From assembly GCA_947629685.1 (NCBI GenBank), contig CANREP010000014.1, positions 1 to 48,224 of the forward strand: a stretch of 48,224 nucleotides of DNA, read 5' to 3'. Position numbers and translations under genes: made by a program. Below the pieces are notes generated by a model that had not been told where the DNA came from, searched no databases, and saw only the letters and a list, made by a program, of their open reading frames with translations. Of the stretch, positions 28,362 through 36,104 are shown piece after piece. The stretch's first letter is position 1. Each line of letters begins with the position of its first letter. The stretch is from an uncultured Phascolarctobacterium sp. (GTDB taxonomy: Bacteria > Bacillota > Negativicutes > Acidaminococcales > Acidaminococcaceae).

Positions 28362-29813
28362 TTATAATGCCAGTACGTTCACCCTGTTGACCTCGGGATC
28401 TTCCGGCCCCTGCATGGAACAGCCTTTTTCCTTGGCATAAACTATATATTCGATAATTTCTTTGGTAATGATTTCTCCCGGCGCCAGGATAGGAATACCG
28501 GGTGGATAACACATAACGAACTCGCTGCAGATCATACCGCTGCTTTCCTTGATGGGCACAGATTTTTTGCGGGAATAAAAAGCCTTCTGCGGCGATACCG
28601 CTACTTTAGGCGTAATATATTCCGTGTTCAGCATCTTGGACGGGTCTTTGGAGTACAGGCGCTTGATATCTGCCAATGCGCCAACCAGTCTCTCTATATC
28701 CTGGATGGTATCACCTATGGAAACATAGGCCAAAATATTGGCGATATCACCAAACTCAATCTGGATATCGTACTCATCGCGCAGCAGATCGTATACCTCG
28801 ATACCGGCCAGACCTATATCACGGGTATAAACAGACAGCTTGGTTACGTCAAAATCATAGATGCTTCTGCCGTTGATCAGCTCGCGTCCGTAAGCATAAA
28901 ACCCACCGATAGAATTTATTTCCTCGCGGGCATATTCTGCCATAGCCTGCACCTTAGCAAAAGACATCTCCCCGCGCATTACCAGGTTACGCCGGGAAAT
29001 ATCCAGACTGGAAAGCAGCAGATAGGACGCGCTGGTAGTCTGTGTCAGATTGATAATCTGGCTGACATATTCCCAGTTGACGTTTTTACCCGTCAACAGC
29101 AGCGAACTCTGCGTCAGGCTGCCGCCGGACTTGTGCATAGAAACGGAAGCCATATCCGCGCCTGCTTCCATAGCGCTGACCGGCATATTACTGCCGAAAT
29201 AAAAGTGCGTTCCGTGCGCTTCATCAACCAGCGCCAGCATATTATGCTCATGAGCAAGCTTGACGATGCTGCGTAAATCAGAACAGATACCATAATAGGT
29301 AGGATTATTTACCAACACGCAGGTTGCGTCAGGATTGGCCAGAATCGCCTTTTCCACCTCGCCGATTTCCATACCCAGCGAGATGCCCAGTTTCTTGTCT
29401 ACCTCGGGATTGACATACACCGGCACCGCGCCGCACAGTACCAGCGCATTGATGACGCTTTTATGCACGTTGCGCGGCAGGATAATCTTATCCCCGGCCT
29501 TGCAGGCGGTCAGCACCATGCTCTGCACGGAGGACGTAGTTCCGCCGACCATAAAAAAAGCATGGTTGGCGCCAAAAGCCTCAGCTGCCAGTTCTTCCGC
29601 ATCTCTGATGACGGACACCGGATGACATAAGTTATCCAGCGGTTTCATCGAGTTTACGTCCAGGCTGACGCATTTTTCTCCCAGCAGCTCCTTTAATTCA
29701 GGATTGCCGCGTCCCCGTTTATGTCCAGGCACATCAAAGGGCACTACTCTTTTTTTTCTGAAGGCTTCCAACGCTTCATAAATCGGCGCTGATTTCTGTG
29801 AAGGCTTTCCCAT
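28362..29813 (-). CDS. speA: Biosynthetic arginine decarboxylase (Orn/Lys/Arg decarboxylase family)
   Basis: PLP fold-I decarboxylase that makes agmatine from arginine. FDVPGHKRGRGNPELKELLG near residue 23, MVGGTTSSVQSMVLTACKAGD near 85, LVDEAHGTHFYFG near 195 and VSMHKSGGSLTQSSLLLTG near 225 (PLP lysine in HKSGG) are plain; the C-terminal domain ends with GMICSEFVMCYPPGIPILAPGE. The 483-residue form is that of Bacillus SpeA, without the N-terminal wing of inducible enzymes. Arginine rather than lysine or ornithine is supported by aguA and aguB in the same operon. A ~350-base structured leader precedes it. Confidence 0.93.
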   Translation of the reverse strand: MGKPSQKSAPIYEALEAFRKKRVVPFDVPGHKRGRGNPELKELLGEKCVSLDVNSMKPLDNLCHPVSVIRDAEELAAEAFGANHAFFMVGGTTSSVQSMVLTACKAGDKIILPRNVHKSVINALVLCGAVPVYVNPEVDKKLGISLGMEIGEVEKAILANPDATCVLVNNPTYYGICSDLRSIVKLAHEHNMLALVDEAHGTHFYFGSNMPVSAMEAGADMASVSMHKSGGSLTQSSLLLTGKNVNWEYVSQIINLTQTTSASYLLLSSLDISRRNLVMRGEMSFAKVQAMAEYAREEINSIGGFYAYGRELINGRSIYDFDVTKLSVYTRDIGLAGIEVYDLLRDEYDIQIEFGDIANILAYVSIGDTIQDIERLVGALADIKRLYSKDPSKMLNTEYITPKVAVSPQKAFYSRKKSVPIKESSGMICSEFVMCYPPGIPILAPGEIITKEIIEYIVYAKEKGCSMQGPEDPEVNRVNVLAL

Positions 29814-29859
29814 AATTTTCTCCCAAATTCATTCTATTATTTCATTACGATCAGCAAAA

Positions 29860-30001
29860 TAAAAAACAGGTGATGCAAAAACATCACCTGTCAGTAAACT
29901 ACGCAATGACTGCTGTTAAATTATAACAACAGTAAACCGCTTCCAGAGTCTATACAGCAAATATTACTTTTACTACTCTTATTGACTTTCACAAGTGATG
30001 T
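29860..30001 (-). promoter_or_regulatory. Structured leader with attenuator before speA
   Basis: On the minus strand, ACATCACTTGT (30001-29991) can pair over 11 bp with ACAGGTGATGT (29891-29881). The same ACAGGTGATG is also the 5' half of a perfect terminator hairpin with CATCACCTGT (29875-29866) and a run of T. The two pairings exclude each other. Inside the first pairing lie AGAGT/ACTCT and a 9-bp hairpin CTGTTGTTA/TAACAGCAG, so the domain looks like a three-way junction aptamer or attenuator. When the outer stem forms, the operon would be read. It lacks a T-box sequence and does not match riboswitch classes I can recall. Confidence 0.7.
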
Positions 30002-30036
30002 CTAATCCTGATTACTGAATAATCTACTTATAAAAT

Positions 30037-30114
30037 CTGAGCCGCAGCTCAGTCAATAATGTGGTATTTAGCCACGCTTCGGCAGCTGCCCCGCCTGTCC
30101 GTATGGGCTTGACT
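30037..30114 (-). other. GC-rich structured element in the speA leader
   Basis: A compact, GC-rich block in an AT-rich leader. The minus-strand ends AGTCAA and TTGACT pair; inside are GTGG/CCAC around CTAAATA and a GGCAGCTGCC palindrome. Directly after it, CTGAGC-TGCG-GCTCAG followed by ATTTTAT forms a hairpin that shares bases with the closing stem. It may be a riboswitch-like domain or a small palindromic repeat that has landed in the leader. I cannot name a family. A short reading frame within it on either strand is not supported as a gene. Confidence 0.45.
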
Positions 30115-30169
30115 ATAAAAATAGTGGGCGAATATTTGCATGAAAGCAGTCCGCATTCATGTATTTATA

Positions 30170-30199
30170 ATTATATCATAGTTGTAAATATTTTTACAA
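30170..30199 (-). promoter_or_regulatory. Putative promoter of the polyamine operon
   Basis: Minus-strand TTGTAA and TATAAT are separated by 18 bases, just past the stop of the upstream gene (30217). It would give a leader of about 350 bases before speA. Confidence 0.5.
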
Positions 30200-30216
30200 T
30201 AAAAACTTATCCCTGC

Positions 30217-31299
30217 CTACAGTATTTCCTCTGCCAGTGCACGCAAAGTCTTTTTATCCATGTTCTCAAAAAAGTATGCCCGCTTGGGATGCAGTCCTAA
30301 AGACTTGCTGACGGCGACATTATATTCTGCACCCGCGTCAAAGCTCGTCTTGATGCAGACAATCTGACCGCTTACAGCTTCCATAAGCTCTCTGCCTTTG
30401 TCGGTGTTGACGATAACCAAGGTAACGCCTTTATCATCGTCAAATTCAGGATATTGTTTGTCGACACCCCAGTAATCAGCAATAGTTATATCAGCACGGC
30501 TTCTCTTATTATTAAACGCACAATCAGCGCAGGAGGGCCTGATAGTAACATTGTTGAGGAAAAGACGCATATAGGTCTCCTTGCGTTTGCTGTCGCCATA
30601 GTAATGATTTTCCGTATAAAACAGCGTCTGCCCATGTTTCCAGCCCTGCTGCTTGTCGCGGAAATTCACTTTGGTAACTTCTTCGCCGGCCTGCGCCGCA
30701 ATCTCCTGCAGATGCTTGGCGTAAACTTTTCCACTGGGCACGCCATGGCACACGACATCCACCGTGTATAAATCAGCATACTCCTTGGTCAGAAAACCTT
30801 TCAACCCGGCAATCTGACACGGCGTACCGCTGAACAGCACCTTGCGCCCCTGCTGCAGCAGGAAACGAACCTGACGGTAACAGTCTCCCAGATTGCTCTG
30901 TACGTATTTTGACCCACGCAGCCTGGCAAGTCCCGCTTCATCATTGACAGCACAATGGCGTACCTGTAACTCCGATGTCATCTCCGCTCCGTACACCACG
31001 CCCTGCTGCTGCAGGAGATAGCTGGCAAAAGCGGTAAACATCCCGCCGCTGGAACTTTGCAGTCTTACTGCATCATCCGAATTTTTCGCTCCATAAACAG
31101 CCAAAGGTTCCTGCTGCTGCGGCCTGTGCAGCAGCGGACATGCTCTTTCACACAGACGGCAGTCTATACATTTTGTTTTATCAATCTGCGGGTAAACAAA
31201 GCCCTCGTCATCCGCCTTCATCTCTATGCAGTTTTTCGGGCAGATTGAAGCGCAGGCTCCGCAGCCGCAGCATTCAGACTTATTTTTAATTTCAATCAT
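30217..31299 (-). CDS. Fe-S protein with F420H2 dehydrogenase beta-subunit (FrhB) domain
   Basis: The N-terminus has two [4Fe-4S] ferredoxin motifs (CCGCGACASICPKNCIEM and CIDCRLCERACP, residues 10-56). The FrhB/FdhB-like domain follows: SSSGGMFTAFASYLLQQ near 80, LFSGTPCQIAGLKGFL near 155, VDVVCHGVPSGKVY near 180 and a CADCAFNNKRSRADITIADYWG block near 255. In bacteria without F420 such proteins are often linked to polysaccharide or pyruvyl-transfer loci, or to unknown electron transfer. Here it follows a nuclease lipoprotein gene by 15 bases. Its partner and flavin are unknown. Confidence 0.85.
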   Translation of the reverse strand: MIEIKNKSECCGCGACASICPKNCIEMKADDEGFVYPQIDKTKCIDCRLCERACPLLHRPQQQEPLAVYGAKNSDDAVRLQSSSGGMFTAFASYLLQQQGVVYGAEMTSELQVRHCAVNDEAGLARLRGSKYVQSNLGDCYRQVRFLLQQGRKVLFSGTPCQIAGLKGFLTKEYADLYTVDVVCHGVPSGKVYAKHLQEIAAQAGEEVTKVNFRDKQQGWKHGQTLFYTENHYYGDSKRKETYMRLFLNNVTIRPSCADCAFNNKRSRADITIADYWGVDKQYPEFDDDKGVTLVIVNTDKGRELMEAVSGQIVCIKTSFDAGAEYNVAVSKSLGLHPKRAYFFENMDKKTLRALAEEIL

Positions 31300-31314
31300 T
31301 TTAAGGACTCCTTT

Positions 31315-32211
31315 TTATGGTTTACAGATAGAACAGGACGAATAACCTGCTTTTAACAGTTCCTCCCTGCTGCCGTTGTAGGCTTTCCTGTTTTTGCTGC
31401 TGATTTGTTTAGCGCCGCTGCAATCGGGCTTGTGAAACTTATGGCTGCCGGTGTTCAGGATATAGCTCTGCTCGTTTACTTTGCTCTCGGATTTGGCAGG
31501 CTGCTCATCAATACTGCTCCTGCCGGTAGCATAGTCGATGACTACGCCGGGCTGCACATTGTAGCAGTAAACATTGAAGCAGATGCCCTCGCCCCTGTCT
31601 TCTACGGACTCGGCTTCCATCTGCACGCCGCCGGCCACCAGATCATTACCTGCAAACCGCGGCGTTACCCGGTACAACACATGATTGCCAGTTTCCTTGA
31701 CATAGTCTGCCACCATGTTTTCAAACGGCAACATCCCCTGCACATTCAAATACCGTGTGCCGGTAATCAGATTTCGCTCGTTGGCGTTCTCTGCCGTCAG
31801 CTGATAACCGATCAGGTGGCATCTGTTATACAGATATTTGCCATCGACAAAATCATATTTTGCCGTCTGCCAGCCGCTTGGCTTCACCTGCCCGATAGAA
31901 CCGCGTTTTTCTGTTGGCATCGTATCTCTGCCCACATTGGCAAAAGCCGTACCGCAGCGTCCCAGGCTGTCCAGGCTGCTGTAGCGTTCAAAGGACTTAG
32001 TTGTAAAATCTTCTGCCTGAAAAAAAGGCTGATTTCCGTTGAGCACTACATACGGCTTACCTGCATAAGGCGGTATATTGCTGATATCAGCCGCTGCAAC
32101 GCCGCCTTTTGCCTCGAATACTGCAGGTCTGTCAGCCGCATTGCCGCAACCCGTCAGCAGTACGCACAGCCAGAGGATGAACGTCGCTAAAAGCTGTAAG
32201 TATTTTTTCAT
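31315..32211 (-). CDS. Lipoprotein DNA/RNA non-specific endonuclease with C-terminal Cys/His domain
   Basis: The N-terminus LLATFILWLCVLLTGCGNA is a lipoprotein signal with lipobox LTGC. The nuclease domain resembles competence/DNA-entry nucleases: YNRCHLIGYQLTAENANERNLITGTRYLNVQGM near residues 130-165, with RCHLIG in place of the usual DRGH and the metal-binding Asn of NANERN. A second short domain near 250-295 reads TGSHKFHKPDCSGAKQIS and ends SSCSICKP, a zinc-binding pattern like that after YncB/EndA-type proteins. It should sit on the membrane facing the periplasm and could cut DNA during uptake or feeding. It overlaps the 140-residue gene upstream by four bases. Confidence 0.85.
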   Translation of the reverse strand: MKKYLQLLATFILWLCVLLTGCGNAADRPAVFEAKGGVAAADISNIPPYAGKPYVVLNGNQPFFQAEDFTTKSFERYSSLDSLGRCGTAFANVGRDTMPTEKRGSIGQVKPSGWQTAKYDFVDGKYLYNRCHLIGYQLTAENANERNLITGTRYLNVQGMLPFENMVADYVKETGNHVLYRVTPRFAGNDLVAGGVQMEAESVEDRGEGICFNVYCYNVQPGVVIDYATGRSSIDEQPAKSESKVNEQSYILNTGSHKFHKPDCSGAKQISSKNRKAYNGSREELLKAGYSSCSICKP

Positions 32212-32630
32212 CTGCCATAAACCTCCTCGGTGATTTTAGCGTGGGACGTGCCGCAGAAATCCTCGCTGCTCAGAAAATGCCAGGGTCTTTCACGCAGCGG
32301 CAGACGCCAAAAGAAATCTGCCGGATATTCTCTGTTCCAGCAAAAGAGAATAATCCGTTCAATCTTAGCGATGTACTCCGTAACATCAGCATTTTCCACA
32401 AAACAATACTCTCCGTCTGCCGCCTGCTGCAAAAAATTTTCTGCAACGCATATACTGACGTTCCCGGCTTCCGCCTGCTCCTGAAACTGCCGGAAGCTGT
32501 AAGCGTTCATCCACAGCTTGCAACCCCTGCATCGCTGCAGCAGCCGTGCCCGCAGCGCTCTGTCCTGGCTCTGTCTCCTCTGATTGAACAACATTCCCAT
32601 TTTATTGTCCACACAGGCTATAACGATCAT
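32208..32630 (-). CDS. Uncharacterised 140-aa protein upstream of the nuclease
   Basis: I do not recognise a named family. The protein starts MIVIACVDNKMGMLFNQRRQ, is soluble, lacks a signal peptide, and has CRGC near residue 34 and an ERIILFCWNREYPADFFW block near 90. The four-base overlap (ATGA) with the nuclease lipoprotein gene implies coupled translation, so a role linked to the nuclease, such as control or protection, is plausible but unproven. Confidence 0.7.
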   Translation of the reverse strand: MIVIACVDNKMGMLFNQRRQSQDRALRARLLQRCRGCKLWMNAYSFRQFQEQAEAGNVSICVAENFLQQAADGEYCFVENADVTEYIAKIERIILFCWNREYPADFFWRLPLRERPWHFLSSEDFCGTSHAKITEEVYGR

Positions 32631-32694
32631 TTCCCTGCCCTCATCTATCTTGCGCCAAGCTTATTTGATATTTGTCCATCTTTACTAAAACTGC

Positions 32695-33771
32695 TTACCA
32701 CAATTTTTTCTGCCATGCTTTTTTCAGATACGGCCTGATTGCTTCCCTACTGAATTTTTTTGCTTCGTAACCGTACACACCTTTATCACCAGCAGGCTGC
32801 AAAAATATTACGCCATCCTCAGTGAAGAAAAATACTTCCTGCTCCACGTCCGCATAACCCGTTAAGGCTGCTACATCCTCCGTATTCTTAAATATCTCTG
32901 CCGCCGTCAACACTCGCGCTCGGCCCATCTCCACGGTCAGCGCAGACAGCTTGACTCCTGCATCAGCATTTTTTGCTGCATACAAAACGCTTAAAACCTT
33001 TTTCGTGTTACAAGTTACCGCATAATCAACCGCAGCAGCGCCGTTATCCTCGTATAAACGCAAGGCGGTATGGCGCAGCGACTGATTGGCATATGCGCGC
33101 GTCAACTCGCCCGGATGGTTAAGCAGCATCGGGAAAGCAATCTTGCCCGCAAGATATTTTCCGTCAAGCTGGTAAAAACCTTCATCTGCCGCCGCAGCCC
33201 AGCCAGGAAAGCTGTTTTCTCCTTCCGCATCTGCCAGGAGCATACAGCCGCTAAGCAGCTCATCTTCTTTCATCAAAATCCCATCGGCGACATTAGGATA
33301 ATCTTGTCCGTCATATTCCAGCATCGACAGGCTATAAGGCTGCCCGCCGCCATAATATGGCACTACTAAACTTTTATAGCCATGCTGCTTTTCATCCGTA
33401 ACGATAACCGGCGTATGTACCAGCGTAAACGCGCGCCGCACCTGCAGCCCGTCTTGCCCTGCTTCCAGCAGCAGAGCGCTGCTGCCGCCGCTGCCGCTGG
33501 TGTACGGCCCGCTGACTACGACAAAGATTTCCTGCCGCCCGTCATCATTCAAATCAATATAATTATAAGCATACCTGGTCGCACCCTGTTCGGTATCGCT
33601 AAGGCTATAGTATTCTCTGATGACCGCGCTTATCCTGCTGTCAGGCATTTTTTCCGACAAAAATGACTTCATCGGTCTTTCCTGCCGCCAGACCGCATTT
33701 TCCGCGGCGGTCAATCCAGCAAAAAAGCAACTGCAAACAAGCATTAAAAAGAGCGCCCATATTTTCCGCAT
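32695..33771 (-). CDS. Secreted protein with FG-GAP/EF-like segment, 358 aa
   Basis: An N-terminal signal peptide (IWALFLMLVCSCFFAGLTA, cleavage near AAENA) directs it to the periplasm. NYIDLNDDGRQEIFVVVSG near residue 70 is an FG-GAP or calcium-binding-like repeat, and a VPYYGGGQPYSLSMLEYDG segment follows near 150. The rest, including the C-terminal REAIRPYLKKAWQKKLW, matches nothing I know. A second DLNGDNYPELFVYL protein lies directly upstream, so the two may be related in function. No terminator separates it clearly from the 140-aa gene. Confidence 0.75.
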   Translation of the reverse strand: MRKIWALFLMLVCSCFFAGLTAAENAVWRQERPMKSFLSEKMPDSRISAVIREYYSLSDTEQGATRYAYNYIDLNDDGRQEIFVVVSGPYTSGSGGSSALLLEAGQDGLQVRRAFTLVHTPVIVTDEKQHGYKSLVVPYYGGGQPYSLSMLEYDGQDYPNVADGILMKEDELLSGCMLLADAEGENSFPGWAAAADEGFYQLDGKYLAGKIAFPMLLNHPGELTRAYANQSLRHTALRLYEDNGAAAVDYAVTCNTKKVLSVLYAAKNADAGVKLSALTVEMGRARVLTAAEIFKNTEDVAALTGYADVEQEVFFFTEDGVIFLQPAGDKGVYGYEAKKFSREAIRPYLKKAWQKKLW

Positions 33772-33798
33772 GGCTACTTATCCTCCGTTTCAGAAACA

Positions 33799-33830
33799 AG
33801 ACCTGCCAATACAAACATATCAGCAGGTCT
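33799..33830 (-). terminator. Hairpin between two secreted-protein genes
   Basis: AGACCTGC pairs with GCAGGTCT around a 16-base loop; the T tail on the minus strand (TGTTTC) is weak. It may end the PliI-like gene's transcript. Confidence 0.45.
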
Positions 33831-33894
33831 TTATCTTTCAAATAACTGGCAATATCACAAAACGCGGTTTAAACACCGGCAGTTACCTTCCATA

Positions 33895-34521
33895 CTATTT
33901 CTCCATCATAATCGGATAGTCGTAATAGCTGTCCACTTCCAGCACGCGGCCGTTTTCGCCGTCCTCCAGCTTAAATTGGATTTGCCGCATCATGCCGTTC
34001 ATATACAGCGAGCCATCCTTGCTTTCAATAACAGGAAATCTCCTGCAGAAAGTATTTTCCACTATGCTCATCTCGTCAAAGCCCCTGAAACCAGCATACG
34101 CATCTTTGACCTTGGCTTCGTCCGGCTGCGGCAGATAAACCTGACTCATGGATTCGCCGTTATTGCTGGAATAGCCTATGAGCTTCGTCTGCGCTGCCAT
34201 TTCGTCAGCTTTAAGATATACGAAAAGCTCTGGATAGTTATCGCCGTTTAAATCGCCGATTTCTGCGCCTGTCACATGGTACCCTTTGATATCATGCTTT
34301 TCAATAATTCTTTTATCATTAAACTCAAAAATCAGCTGATTGTTTTTTTCTTTTACAGAATAATCCACATCATTCCAGGCAAAATCTTTTTCAAAGCTGT
34401 TCTGCACGTTGGGTTTCAACAATCTTACAGGCTTGGAAAACGTCACATTGCCATTAGCGGAAGCCACAGAAAAAACTCCTAATGCCATAACTGCCGCCAG
34501 GGCTAATACTGTTTTTCTCAT
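33895..34521 (-). CDS. PliI-like putative periplasmic lysozyme inhibitor
   Basis: The signal peptide (VLALAAVMALGVFSVASANG) exports it. The mature part resembles the periplasmic inhibitor of I-type lysozyme: VTGAEIGDLNGDNYPELFVYL near residue 85, IGYSSNNGESMSQVYLPQ near 112, FRGFDEMSIVENTFCRRFPV near 140 and MMRQIQFKLEDGENGR near 178 follow the order I recall for that family. This match is from memory and not searched. If right, the protein would protect peptidoglycan against host or protist lysozyme; a generic FG-GAP-like secreted protein is the alternative. Confidence 0.6.
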   Translation of the reverse strand: MRKTVLALAAVMALGVFSVASANGNVTFSKPVRLLKPNVQNSFEKDFAWNDVDYSVKEKNNQLIFEFNDKRIIEKHDIKGYHVTGAEIGDLNGDNYPELFVYLKADEMAAQTKLIGYSSNNGESMSQVYLPQPDEAKVKDAYAGFRGFDEMSIVENTFCRRFPVIESKDGSLYMNGMMRQIQFKLEDGENGRVLEVDSYYDYPIMMEK

Positions 34522-34666
34522 AAAAACTCCTCCTGCGCTCTATTTTACATGCTGCAAATAATACATTCCTTATATCATTCCCTGTATCTGCAGCAAAGCC
34601 TTCTAAACCAACAGTGATTTCAAAAAATTTGCGTATAAACTCTATCACAAGCTGCTCCAAAAAACT

Positions 34667-35128
34667 TTAGTGCAACAATTCATGCAGGCTCCACATAATC
34701 AGACCTGCAGCAATCGCATCACTGTTCATTCGGTCATATTTGTCGTTCAAGTGACGGCGCACACTGCCCCAGTTAATGCCGTGAGCCTTGCAGATATCCT
34801 TATAAGGCTTACCGTTTTTCTGCATTCTGAAAACATCCGTAAAATCACGGCCGATGCTCTCAGCAATATATTTAGCCACAATATAATCTTCCAGCGTCAT
34901 ACCTTCCCGGCAGGCCCGGTCAAAGTCATGTTTGTCCACTTTCATAACATCACGGACAATATCGCCGCAGTTTTTATGCTTTTCATGTGGCAGTTGTTTG
35001 GCATGTTTTGCCGGCGGCTTGGGATCGTCCTTAGGTTTAGCTTCTATTTCCGCCGCAAAAATACTGCTTGTCAATAACAGGCATAACGCTAATGCCGTAG
35101 TTTTTTTGCTAAAATCAGTTAACGTCAT
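34667..35128 (-). CDS. Secreted small basic protein, 153 aa
   Basis: A signal peptide (ALALCLLLTSSIFAAEIEA) is followed by a Lys/Pro/His-rich linker (KPKDDPKPPAKHAKQLPHEK) and a helical domain with MTLEDYIVAKYIAESIGRDF near residue 80 and CKAHGINWGSVRRHLNDKYDRM near 112. The latter looks like a helix-turn-helix-shaped segment in a secreted protein, a pattern I have seen described only as unknown function. GGGAGG supports the start. It diverges from the MerR gene across 150 bases. Confidence 0.75.
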   Translation of the reverse strand: MTLTDFSKKTTALALCLLLTSSIFAAEIEAKPKDDPKPPAKHAKQLPHEKHKNCGDIVRDVMKVDKHDFDRACREGMTLEDYIVAKYIAESIGRDFTDVFRMQKNGKPYKDICKAHGINWGSVRRHLNDKYDRMNSDAIAAGLIMWSLHELLH

Positions 35129-35278
35129 CTTTAATCCCTCCCAAATTGTATTTTAAACATAATAAATAACTTAATTTTATATTAGCCATCCAGAGGGATT
35201 TTTCCTGCCTGCTAAAGTATTTCACAAATCCTTCATTGGACTTTCTGAAATAATCCTGCTACGATTGGTACGCGTGAG

Positions 35279-35668
35279 ATGATTTCCTTGACTTATACTA
35301 TCGGCCAGGCCGCACACAAAGTCCGTCTTGCTCCTTCCACACTGCGCTACTATGATAAGGAAGGCCTGCTGCCTTTTTTATCCCGCTCGGAAAACGGCAT
35401 ACGCATCTTTAAAGATAAAGATTTAGAACTTTTGGCCATTATCGACTGCCTCAAAAAAGCCGGTATGCCTATCAAAGAAATTAAGCATTTTATGGAACTA
35501 TCTTCCGAAAGCGACGCAACCATCACAGAACGGCTGACACTGATCCGGCAACGTCAGACTATCGTTCAGGAACAAATAGCACAGCTTGAGCAAACTTTGG
35601 AGATTTTAGATTACAATAAGAACACGTTCCCCTCCTCCAATACATCAAGCAAAAGTATTGACTTTTAA
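35279..35668 (+). CDS. MerR-family transcription regulator
   Basis: The N-terminal winged helix begins YTIGQAAHKVRLAPSTLRYY with the typical RYYDKEGLLP block, then RIFKDKDLELLAIIDCLKKAG and a coiled coil (LIRQRQTIVQEQIAQLEQTL, residues 85-115) for dimerisation. The C-terminus is short and has no metal-type cysteines, so the inducer is unknown. Residue count is 129. A likely promoter TTGGAC-18-TACGAT (35236-35265) lies just before the start, leaving hardly any leader; the long spacer is the kind MerR proteins act on, so self-control is plausible. Its targets might include the divergent secreted-protein gene. Confidence 0.88.
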   Translation: MISLTYTIGQAAHKVRLAPSTLRYYDKEGLLPFLSRSENGIRIFKDKDLELLAIIDCLKKAGMPIKEIKHFMELSSESDATITERLTLIRQRQTIVQEQIAQLEQTLEILDYNKNTFPSSNTSSKSIDF

Positions 35669-35686
35669 TTTTAAAACCTGTATAAT
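35658..35686 (+). promoter_or_regulatory. Promoter of the Pro-Gly-Arg tRNA cluster
   Basis: TTGACT at 35658 and TATAAT at 35681, 17 bases apart, lie 12 bases before tRNA-Pro. The -35 box overlaps the MerR stop region. Confidence 0.85.
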
Positions 35687-35698
35687 ACTCTTTGTATT

Positions 35699-35775
35699 CG
35701 GGGCGTGGCTCAGTTTGGTAGAGCACCTGCCTTGGGAGCAGGGGGTCGCAGGTTCAAATCCTGCCGCTCCGACCA
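35699..35775 (+). tRNA. tRNA-Pro (anticodon TGG)
   Basis: Seventy-seven bases with CCA. Acceptor CGGGGCG pairs with CGCTCCG and the anticodon loop CTTGGGA gives TGG. First of three plus-strand tRNA genes. Confidence 0.96.
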
Positions 35776-35793
35776 GACTTACAATTATAAATT

Positions 35794-35867
35794 GCGGGTG
35801 TAGTTTAGTGGTAAAACCTCAGCCTTCCAAGCTGATGTTGTGGGTTCGATTCCCATCGCCCGCTCCA
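35794..35867 (+). tRNA. tRNA-Gly (anticodon TCC)
   Basis: Seventy-four bases with CCA. Acceptor GCGGGTG pairs with CGCCCGC and the anticodon loop CTTCCAA gives TCC. Confidence 0.96.
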
Positions 35868-35873
35868 TTTCAT

Positions 35874-35950
<77 letters not shown>

Positions 35951-35958
35951 GCATTTAT

Positions 35959-35990
35959 GCCGATTCTCAGATTTTGAGAATCGGCTTTTT
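35959..35990 (+). terminator. Terminator of the tRNA cluster
   Basis: GCCGATTCTCA pairs perfectly with TGAGAATCGGC, followed by five T, nine bases after tRNA-Arg. Confidence 0.92.
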
Positions 35991-36059
35991 CATTTTCTGA
36001 CACCTTATCAACGCCTTATTTGTGAGCTGCATCCCATAAAAAGTTAATACTTTTATTCC

Positions 36060-36098
36060 ATAAGAAGAAAATACACCGAAGTTTTCGTCCGATGTATT
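36060..36098 (-). terminator. Terminator of hipBA
   Basis: Minus-strand ATACATCGGA pairs with TTCGGTGTAT (two G-T pairs) and is followed by TTTTCTTCTTAT, just past the hipA stop. Confidence 0.8.
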
Positions 36099-36104
36099 CT
36101 ACTC

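Noticed and set aside
30061-30300. Small plus-strand open frame over the speA leader
   Set aside because: It crosses the structured leader and enters the next gene's 3' end; RNA structure explains the sequence better.
34454-34660. 68-codon minus-strand frame between two secreted-protein genes
   Set aside because: It overlaps a better gene, has no ribosome site and no signal or motif.
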